From Zoogloea sp. (GTDB taxonomy: Bacteria; Pseudomonadota; Gammaproteobacteria; Burkholderiales; Rhodocyclaceae), in assembly GCA_016720685.1 (NCBI GenBank), contig JADKKC010000019.1, forward strand, positions 1-61,095: 61,095 bases of DNA. The letters are read 5' to 3'. Below the pieces are notes generated by a model. It ran no database searches and was not told the DNA's origin. It saw nothing but the letters and a program-made list of their open reading frames with translations. Positions 55,336-61,095 of this stretch are shown piece after piece (position 1 is the first letter of the stretch; every line of letters begins with the position of its first letter). The position numbers and the translations under genes were made by a program.

Positions 55336-55539
55336 AGCCGGTAGGGCTTATCGTACGCCTCGCCCCCATCCCTTGCCAATGCCAAGTTGGTAATTTCACT
55401 TTCAAACCCAGCCGATTGGGGTAGCCGAATAATGTTTTTGCCCGAATGAAATAGCCTGGCATCCGCCACTCAATCGGTTGCCCCGCGGCTACCTTTTAGG
55501 CGCCGGGAAAGATCGACGACGATCGGGTGCTGGTGCATG

Positions 55540-55660
55540 AGGAAAATAATACAAGGGGCGACTTCAGTCGCCCATCCGCGCGTTGAATCACAGGCAAGCC
55601 GTTGATCAAAGTCCGTGGGCGACTGAAGTCGCCCCCACAGAAAATCATCCGGGCCCGTTC
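55540..55660. repeat. Two dispersed palindromic repeats in opposite orientation, copies 4 and 5
   Basis: GGCGACTTCAGTCGCC at 55558-55573, followed by the GCGCGTTGAATC tail of the full copies. GGCGACTGAAGTCGCC (the complement orientation) is at 55618-55633, followed by CCCACAGAAAATCATC, the complement of the GATGATTTT-TGTGGG flank. Together they form a 76-bp head-to-head pair, the arrangement of REP doublets. It lies between the defence remnant and the next operon. Confidence 0.65.
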
Positions 55661-55835
55661 GTTGTCTCGGACGCAAGTGGGGCTGCGGGTGCCAGTTCGC
55701 CTCGCGTGAGCCCCCCACCAAGGCTGTTGCAGCAAGCCTGACTCCGGCAGACGGGGCTGCGTTGGACTGAAATCCGGCCCGCGCACGAAATTTCCGCACA
55801 AGCCCCTTTACCCGCGAATCTTTTCCTGTACCATA

Positions 55836-55858
55836 ACAAACAGGATTGATTGTTTTAT
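55836..55858 (+). promoter_or_regulatory. Operator-like site shared with the 45.6-kb operon (site 2)
   Basis: Begins ACAAAC, then GGA, TG and GTTTT at the same spacing as the site at 45596-45618 (18 of 23 identical). A possible promoter, TTTACC (55808-55813), 16 bases, TACCAT (55830-55835), ends exactly at its left edge. The site ends 22 bases before the first start codon. Likely repressor-binding site. Confidence 0.55.
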
Positions 55859-55879
55859 ACAAAAGCGAGGCTGGCCTGA

Positions 55880-56314
55880 ATGACGCTCGATACTCCCCCG
55901 AAACTCGCCTGTCCCGATCAGCTTGAGCTGAGCGGCGGGCTCCCGACCCTGATGGGCAGCCGTTGTCGCAACTGCGGCGAGGTGTACTTTCCGGCCAGCC
56001 AGGGCTGCACCCGCTGCTGCGCCATCGACATGGAGCCCTTCACCCTTGGCAGCGAAGGGTTGCTGTGGTCGTGGACGATCCAGGGCTTTCAGCCCAAGAC
56101 GCCCTACAACGGCGGCGAATCCGAAGCCGATTTCAAGCCCTACGGCGTCGGTTACGTGGAGATGCCCTCCGGCGTGAAGGTGGAAAGCCGCCTGACCGTT
56201 GCCGATCCGGCCGCGCTCAGGATCGGCATGCCGATGGTGCTCACGCTCGAGGCCTACCGCCAGGTTCCGGGCGAGGCGCCGGTCTTTACCTACGCTTTCG
56301 CCCCTGCGGCCTGA
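55880..56314 (+). CDS. DUF35 zinc-ribbon/OB-fold protein
   Basis: 144 residues. A rubredoxin-like zinc ribbon, SRCRNCGEVYFPASQGCTRCC (~27-47, two Cys pairs), is followed by an OB-fold domain (GLLWSWTIQGFQPKTPYNG...YGVGYVEMPSGVKVESRLT). This is the standard partner of SCP-x-type thiolases, encoded next. In such pairs the DUF35 protein binds the CoA moiety and forms an integral complex with the thiolase or aldolase. Operon leader gene; shared operator site just upstream. Confidence 0.85.
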   Translation: MTLDTPPKLACPDQLELSGGLPTLMGSRCRNCGEVYFPASQGCTRCCAIDMEPFTLGSEGLLWSWTIQGFQPKTPYNGGESEADFKPYGVGYVEMPSGVKVESRLTVADPAALRIGMPMVLTLEAYRQVPGEAPVFTYAFAPAA

Positions 56315-56335
56315 GCCCTTTTCCGGAAATAAATC

Positions 56336-57487
56336 ATGGATAACGAAGTCGCGATCATCGGCGTCGGGCTGCACCCCTTCGGGCGCACCGATGGCCTGTC
56401 CGGGCAGCAGCAGGGCGCCTACGCGCTGCGCGAGGCGCTCAAGGATGCGGGCGTCGAATGGAAGCAGGTTGGCGTCGCCTATGGTGGCAGCCAGGACGGC
56501 GGCAATGCCGATGCGCTGTCAAACCACCTGGGCCTCACCGGCATTCCCTTTGTGAACGTGGCCAACGGCTGCGCCACCGGCGGTTCGGCGCTGGCCAGCG
56601 TGATCGCCGCGATCCAGTCGGGCATGGCCGAAATCGGCGTGGCGGTGGGCTTCGACAAGCACCCCCGCGGCGCCTTCAACCCGCGCCCCAAGGATTGGGG
56701 CCTCGAAGACTGGTACGGCGAAACCGGCCTGATGCTGACGACCCAGTTCTTCGCCCTCAAGACCCAGCGCTACATGTTCGAGCACGGCATTACCGACGAT
56801 GCCCTGGTGCGCATTGCCCAGCGCGCCTTTCGCAACGGCGCGCTGACGCCCCATGCGTGGCGCCGCCGGGAGCTTTCGTATGAGGAGATCGCCGAGTCGA
56901 TGCCGGTGAATCTGCCGCTGCGCAAATACATGTTCTGCAACCCGGCCGAAGGCGGCGCGGCGCTGGTGCTGTGCAGCGCAAAGCATGCCCGCAAGTTCAC
57001 CGCCAACCCGGTCATCGTGAAGGCCGCGGTGATGCGCACCCGTCACCACGGCTCCTTTGAAGTGTTCAACCCCGGCCTTGCCGCGCAGCAATCGCCGGCG
57101 CCAACCGTGATGGCATCCCGCGCCGCTTTCGAGCTGGCCGGTGTCGGCCCCGGCGATATCGACGTGATCCAGCTGCAGGACACCGACAGCGGCTCTGAGC
57201 TGATCCACATCGCCGAGAACGGCTTTTGCGAACACGGCGAACAGGAACACCTGCTGCGCTCGGGCGCCACCGATATCAACGGCCGCCTGCCCATCAACAC
57301 CGACGGCGGCTGCCTTGCCAACGGCGAGCCGGTGGGCGCCTCGGGCCTGCGCCAGGTCATCGAGATCTGCACCCAGCTGCGCGGGCAGGCCGGGCAGCGC
57401 CAGGTCGCGGATGCACCGCGGCTCGGCTACACCCACGTCTATGGCGCGCCCGGCGTCAGCGCCGTGACGATCCTTCAGGCCGGCTGA
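56336..57487 (+). CDS. SCP-x-type thiolase (acetyl-CoA acetyltransferase/aldolase family)
   Basis: 383 residues. The nucleophilic cysteine lies in NVANGCATGGSALASVIAAI (~80). The family carries GLxAQQSPAPTVMASRAAFELAGVGPGDIDVIQLQDTD and the C-terminal NTDGGCLANGEPVGASGLRQVIEI...VYGAPGVSAVTIL with the conserved glycines. This is the SCP-x/lipid-transfer thiolase type that works with DUF35, in some pathways as a retro-aldolase on steroid side chains (Ltp2-like) rather than a true thiolase. Here the chemistry is undetermined. Followed by the Rieske oxygenase after 35 bp. Confidence 0.85.
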   Translation: MDNEVAIIGVGLHPFGRTDGLSGQQQGAYALREALKDAGVEWKQVGVAYGGSQDGGNADALSNHLGLTGIPFVNVANGCATGGSALASVIAAIQSGMAEIGVAVGFDKHPRGAFNPRPKDWGLEDWYGETGLMLTTQFFALKTQRYMFEHGITDDALVRIAQRAFRNGALTPHAWRRRELSYEEIAESMPVNLPLRKYMFCNPAEGGAALVLCSAKHARKFTANPVIVKAAVMRTRHHGSFEVFNPGLAAQQSPAPTVMASRAAFELAGVGPGDIDVIQLQDTDSGSELIHIAENGFCEHGEQEHLLRSGATDINGRLPINTDGGCLANGEPVGASGLRQVIEICTQLRGQAGQRQVADAPRLGYTHVYGAPGVSAVTILQAG

Positions 57488-57522
57488 GCGCTTTCCTACA
57501 TACAAAAAGAGGAGACAAAGAC

Positions 57523-58920
57523 ATGAACAAACCCGAAGAAAAATTCACGCTGCTGCCCCAGGATCAGGCCGGCGACCCGAAGCTGTTCCAGACACTGCTG
57601 AAGCAGGAAACCGTGCCGGTGCCCGATTACCTGGCCGAGCACTATCCGGGTTTCAGCAATGAAGACCTGTCCGTCGATCGCTACGCCTCGCGCGAATTCC
57701 ATCGCCTTGAAGCCACCAGGATGTGGACCCGCACCTGGCAGTTCGTCGGCCGCGAAGAGCAGATCCCCAAGGCCGGCGATCACCTGGTGTACGACATCAT
57801 CGACAACTCCATCATCGTGATGCGCGGCGACGATGGCGTGATCCGCGGCTTTCACAACTCCTGCCTGCACCGCGGCCGGGCGCTGCGCATGGACGGGGGC
57901 ACCGTCGGCAAGCTCAAGTGCCCGTACCACGGCTTTACCTGGAGCCTGAAGGGCAAGCTGGAAAGCATTCCCTGCGCCTGGGATTTCAAGCACATCGAAG
58001 GGCAGAACAACGATCTGCCGCAGGTTCGCGTCGAAAGCTGGCTGGGCTTCGTGTTCATCAACCTGGACGACAACGCCCCCCCGCTGGCCGATTACCTGAA
58101 CGAGTTGCCCCAGCACTTCCGCGACTATGCCTTCGAGCGCTCGGTGATCATCGCCCACGTGCAGCGCCGGGTGGCGACCAACTGGAAAGTGGCCCAGGAG
58201 GCGTTCATGGAATCCATGCATGCCCACGTGACCCACCCGCAGATCCTTACCTTTACCGGCGATTGCGACAGCCAGTACGACATGTACGGCGACAACATCA
58301 GCCGCAGCGTCACCCCGATGGCCGTGCCCAGCTCCCACACCAAAGGTGTGGTCGAGCCGCTGGTGCTCCATGACATTCTGGCGGAATCCGGCCGCATGGC
58401 CGATTCGAACGCCGACGCCCACACGCTGCCCGAAGGCCAGACCACCCGCCAGTACATCGGCGAACTCAATCGCAGCATCTTCGGCGAAGCCTCGGGTCGC
58501 GACCTCTCCCACGCCACCCTGGCCGAACTGCAGGACGCCATCCTGTACTCGATCTTCCCCAACACCCAGATCTGGTCGGGCTACTGCGGCAACATCCTCT
58601 ACCGGGTGATCCCGGACGGCGACAAGCACGACAGCTGCATCTTCGACGTGATGCTGCTGTGGCGTCACAAGGAAGGCGAAGTGCCGCCGGCGCCGGCCAG
58701 GCTCAACCGCCTGCCGGACGATGAGCCCTTCTCGGCCGCTGCCGAACTGGGCGCCCTCGGGCCGGTGTTCGACCAGGACATGCGCAACCTGGGCGCGATG
58801 ACCAAGGGCCTCAAAGCCTCGAAGAAAGGTGCCGTGAGCCTCGCCAGCTACCAGGAAAGCCGCATCCGCCACCACCACCAGACCCTCGACAAGTACCTCG
58901 GCATCGGGGGTGGCAAGTGA
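57523..58920 (+). CDS. Rieske-type aromatic-ring-hydroxylating oxygenase, large subunit
   Basis: 465 residues. The Rieske [2Fe-2S] motif is CLHRGRAL...KLKCPYHGFTWSLKGKL (C-x-H-x17-C-x2-H, ~110-135). The catalytic START-like domain holds NWKVAQEAFMESMHAHVTHPQIL (~218-240), whose two histidines with a downstream acidic residue bind the mononuclear iron. I chose ATG 57523, preceded by AGAGGAGA. It needs a ferredoxin/reductase, not encoded in the window. The set thiolase + Rieske + MDR + acyl-CoA dehydrogenase suggests degradation of a cyclic or branched acyl-CoA. Substrate unknown. Confidence 0.85.
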   Translation: MNKPEEKFTLLPQDQAGDPKLFQTLLKQETVPVPDYLAEHYPGFSNEDLSVDRYASREFHRLEATRMWTRTWQFVGREEQIPKAGDHLVYDIIDNSIIVMRGDDGVIRGFHNSCLHRGRALRMDGGTVGKLKCPYHGFTWSLKGKLESIPCAWDFKHIEGQNNDLPQVRVESWLGFVFINLDDNAPPLADYLNELPQHFRDYAFERSVIIAHVQRRVATNWKVAQEAFMESMHAHVTHPQILTFTGDCDSQYDMYGDNISRSVTPMAVPSSHTKGVVEPLVLHDILAESGRMADSNADAHTLPEGQTTRQYIGELNRSIFGEASGRDLSHATLAELQDAILYSIFPNTQIWSGYCGNILYRVIPDGDKHDSCIFDVMLLWRHKEGEVPPAPARLNRLPDDEPFSAAAELGALGPVFDQDMRNLGAMTKGLKASKKGAVSLASYQESRIRHHHQTLDKYLGIGGGK

Positions 58921-59948
58921 GCGCCGGCGCCTCTGCGATCAACACCCAGTGGCGGCTGGCGAGCCGCCCGACGGGCGAGGTCGGCCGCGAGCACTTCGAG
59001 GTGACCCACAGCCCGCTGCCCGAACCGGGCGAGGGCGAAGTGCGGGTGAGAAACCTCTACCTGCTCATTCCGCCCTCCATGCGCCTGTGGATGAACGAGA
59101 AGGACACCTACTTTCCGGCGCAGGTGCTGGGCGAGGTGATGACCGGCATCACCCTCGGCGTGGTCGAGTCGTCCCGCGATCCGTCGTTGGCGCCGGGTGA
59201 TTACGTGAATGGCCTTGGCGGCTGCCAGGAATGGTCCATCGCCCCGGTTGGGCACCTGCAAAAGATCCAGCCGCGCCCCGGCGTGCCGCTGGCCGCCTAC
59301 CGCTCGGTGCTCGACGTGCAGGGCCTCACGGCCTACTGCGGCCTGACCGAAATCGGCAAGCCCAGGGCGGGCGAAACCCTGGTGGTGACGGCCGCAGCCG
59401 GCAGCGTCGGCTCGCTGGTCTGCCAGATCGGCAAGAAGCTCGGCCTGAAGGTGGTGGGCATTGCCGGCGGGGCCGATAAGTGCGCCTGGCTGCGGGACGA
59501 GTGCGGCATCGAGAACGTCATCGACTACAAGCATGAGGACGTTGCCGCGCGACTCGACGCCCTGTGCCCGGAAGGCATCGACATCGCCTACGAAAACGTC
59601 GGTGGCCCGGTGATGGACATGATCATCGAGCGCCTGCGCAACAAGGGCCGCGTCGTGCTGTGCGGGCTGGTGTCCAGCTACAACGGCGGTGTCACCCAGA
59701 ACACCGCATCGCTGATGCAGCTGGTGAACAAGGCGGCGCGGATGGAAGGTTTTCTGGTGAGCGAATACCTCCATCGCTACGACGAAGTGATCGCCACGCT
59801 GCAGGACTGGGCCGCCGACGGCAGCCTTAAATACAGGATCGAAGTGCTGGACGGCCTCGACAAGATCGTCGAGGCGATGACCCGCGTCTTCCACGGGAAG
59901 AATCAGGGCGTCCAGTTGGTAAAAATTGCACAAGAGGGCACGCAATGA
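58917..59948 (+). CDS. Zinc-independent MDR-family NADP oxidoreductase
   Basis: 343 residues. The start resembles prostaglandin/leukotriene B4 reductases and CurA (INTQWRLASRPTGEVGREHFEV, VRVRNLYLLIPPSMRLWMNEKDTYFP). The nucleotide fold is TLVVTAAAGSVGSLVCQIGKKLGLKVVGIAGGADKC (~148-185). No zinc-binding cysteine cluster, so an alkenal/one or quinone reductase type. It overlaps the Rieske stop and the acyl-CoA dehydrogenase start by 4 bp each. Likely reduces an enone made in the pathway. Confidence 0.85.
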   Translation: MSAGASAINTQWRLASRPTGEVGREHFEVTHSPLPEPGEGEVRVRNLYLLIPPSMRLWMNEKDTYFPAQVLGEVMTGITLGVVESSRDPSLAPGDYVNGLGGCQEWSIAPVGHLQKIQPRPGVPLAAYRSVLDVQGLTAYCGLTEIGKPRAGETLVVTAAAGSVGSLVCQIGKKLGLKVVGIAGGADKCAWLRDECGIENVIDYKHEDVAARLDALCPEGIDIAYENVGGPVMDMIIERLRNKGRVVLCGLVSSYNGGVTQNTASLMQLVNKAARMEGFLVSEYLHRYDEVIATLQDWAADGSLKYRIEVLDGLDKIVEAMTRVFHGKNQGVQLVKIAQEGTQ

Positions 59949-61095
59949 CCCAGGAACTGAGAGCAAAGGCCGAGCGCCTGCGCCAGGAGGTGCGCGATTT
60001 CTACGCCACCGTGATGCCCACTGATCTGCGGGACAAGGCCCATCGCCACCAGGTGCTGAGCAAGAAAGACTACGTGGGCTGGATGCGTCTGCTCGACAAG
60101 CAGGGCTGGTCGGTGGCCCACTGGCCCGAAGAGTTGGGCGGCAAGGGCTGGTCGCCGCTGGAGCGCTTCGCCTTCGAGGACGAGCTGGCTCGCCTGGGCT
60201 GCCCGTGGGTGATCCCCTTCGGCGTCAAGTACGTGGGCCCGGTGATCTACGCCTTTGGCACCGACGCGCAAAAGCAGCGCTTTTTGCCGGGCATCAAGAC
60301 CACCGAGGAGTTCTGGGCCCAGGGCTATTCCGAGCCGGGCGCCGGGTCCGATCTGGCCGGCCTGCGCACCATGGCGCTGAAGGACGGCGACCATTACGTG
60401 GTGAACGGCCAGAAGGTATGGACCACCTATGCCCAGTGGGCCGACTGGCTGTTCTGCCTGGTGCGCACCGACCGGGACGACAAGCCCCAGACCGGCATCT
60501 CCTTTCTGCTCATCGACATGAAGAGCCCCGGCGTGACGGTCAAGCCGATCCGCACCATGGACGGCTTCGAGCACGTCAATGAGGTGTGGCTGGAAGACGT
60601 GAAGGTGCCCGCTGAAAACCTCATCGGCGAAGAGGGCAAGGGCTGGACTTACGCCAAGTTCCTGCTCAAGAACGAACGCACCGCCGGCGCCATCGTCGGC
60701 TGGGCGTGGCACGTGCTGGACCGCCTCAAGAAGCACGCCCGCGACACGCGGGTGAATGGCGTCGCCCTGATCGATCAGCCGCTGATGCGCAACCGCATCG
60801 GCGAGTACGAACTGCGCTTCATGGCCCTTGAACTGGCCGCCTACCAGGCGGTGACGGCGATGGTGGACGGCACCGAGAACGGCAGCGAGGCCTCGCTGAT
60901 CAAGCTGCGCGGCACCGAGCTTTACCAGGAAGTGATGGAAACCCTCGTCGAAGCCCTCGGCGCGGCGGGTGTCGCGGTCGATATCGCCACCCTTCACAGC
61001 GCCGGCCTGCCGCCGCTGGGGCCGGACGACACCGGCGGCATCCTGAAAGACCATTTCTATAACCGCGCTGCAACCATCTTCGGCGGCTCGTCGGA
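59945..61095 (+). CDS. Acyl-CoA dehydrogenase (3' end outside window)
   Basis: Starts MTQELRAKAERLRQEVRDFY, overlapping the previous stop (ATGA), and is still open at the window end after ~383 residues. FAD/substrate region: HWPEELGGKGWSPLERFAFEDELARLGCPW, FWAQGYSEPGAGSDLAGLRTMALKDGDHYVVNGQKVWTTYAQWADW, TGISFLLIDMKSPGVTVKPIRTMDG and EGKGWTYAKFLLKNER. These are the ACAD hallmarks. The C-terminal part is beginning (NRAATIFGGSS). Subgroup with long-loop ACADs active on branched or cyclic acyl-CoA. Fifth gene of the operon. Confidence 0.92.
   Translation, partial: MTQELRAKAERLRQEVRDFYATVMPTDLRDKAHRHQVLSKKDYVGWMRLLDKQGWSVAHWPEELGGKGWSPLERFAFEDELARLGCPWVIPFGVKYVGPVIYAFGTDAQKQRFLPGIKTTEEFWAQGYSEPGAGSDLAGLRTMALKDGDHYVVNGQKVWTTYAQWADWLFCLVRTDRDDKPQTGISFLLIDMKSPGVTVKPIRTMDGFEHVNEVWLEDVKVPAENLIGEEGKGWTYAKFLLKNERTAGAIVGWAWHVLDRLKKHARDTRVNGVALIDQPLMRNRIGEYELRFMALELAAYQAVTAMVDGTENGSEASLIKLRGTELYQEVMETLVEALGAAGVAVDIATLHSAGLPPLGPDDTGGILKDHFYNRAATIFGGSS

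Overview
The window looks like a high-GC betaproteobacterial chromosome. A Rhodocyclales-type host (Zoogloea/Azoarcus/Thauera-like) is my guess from gene content, not something the sequence proves. Most of it is GC-rich with densely overlapping genes. Two stretches are visibly more AT-rich and look acquired: the first ~0.8 kb and ~50.9-55.4 kb.

Left flank (1-5.5 kb): the 3' end of a GTPase, a TMEM175-type channel, an OsmC protein and a pirin operon divergent from a LysR regulator with a palindromic site between them. Among these lie three broken genes (an azoR-like azoreductase, a TacT-like GNAT toxin, the C-terminus of an ETF-ubiquinone oxidoreductase) and one copy of a dispersed palindromic repeat.

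Centre (5.5-41.8 kb): a complete extracellular contractile injection system (eCIS; phage-tail-like particle) read right to left. In transcription order: a small winged-helix-like protein, a Pvc16/DUF4255 terminator, two sheath and two tube proteins, a gp53/Afp7-like hub adaptor with a silk-like Gly/Ala/Ser tail, gpD and gpV spike/hub halves, a baseplate-linked protein with a C-terminal membrane helix, gp25, gpJ, a gpI-like protein fused to a propeller-like N-terminus, two small Ig/PKD-like proteins, three large proteins sharing an N-terminal module, a repeat-bearing protein, the AAA+ ATPase, a very large DUF4157 protein with a C-terminal toxin-like domain, a coupled small gene (candidate immunity), a DUF4157-OmpA fusion and a HEAT-repeat protein. 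A sigma-54 (-24/-12) promoter lies just upstream of the first gene. A sensor-less sigma-54 activator gene lies at the opposite end, convergent. I recognise no PAAR tip and no certain tape measure. Four eCIS genes plus the immunity candidate carry single-base frame breaks; these may be sequencing errors or early decay.

Middle right (42-50.6 kb): thiM-thiE; fumC, whose stop codon lies inside a repeat arm; then an acetoin/2-oxoacid dehydrogenase-type operon (E1 alpha, E1 beta, free-standing lipoyl domain, free-standing E2 catalytic domain, SDR) and a TetR regulator.

Defence remnant (50.9-55.4 kb): the C-terminal half of a TIR-like nucleotide-binding protein, an IS5-family element with a broken transposase, and a heavily frameshifted SIR2-STAND NTPase, followed by an ISAs1-type transposase scrap and further copies of the dispersed repeat.

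Right end (55.8-61.1 kb): a DUF35 / SCP-x-type thiolase / Rieske oxygenase / MDR reductase / acyl-CoA dehydrogenase operon. The dehydrogenase runs off the window. Its promoter carries an operator-like 23-bp sequence also found at the E1/E2 operon promoter, suggesting one regulator (probably the TetR protein) controls both.
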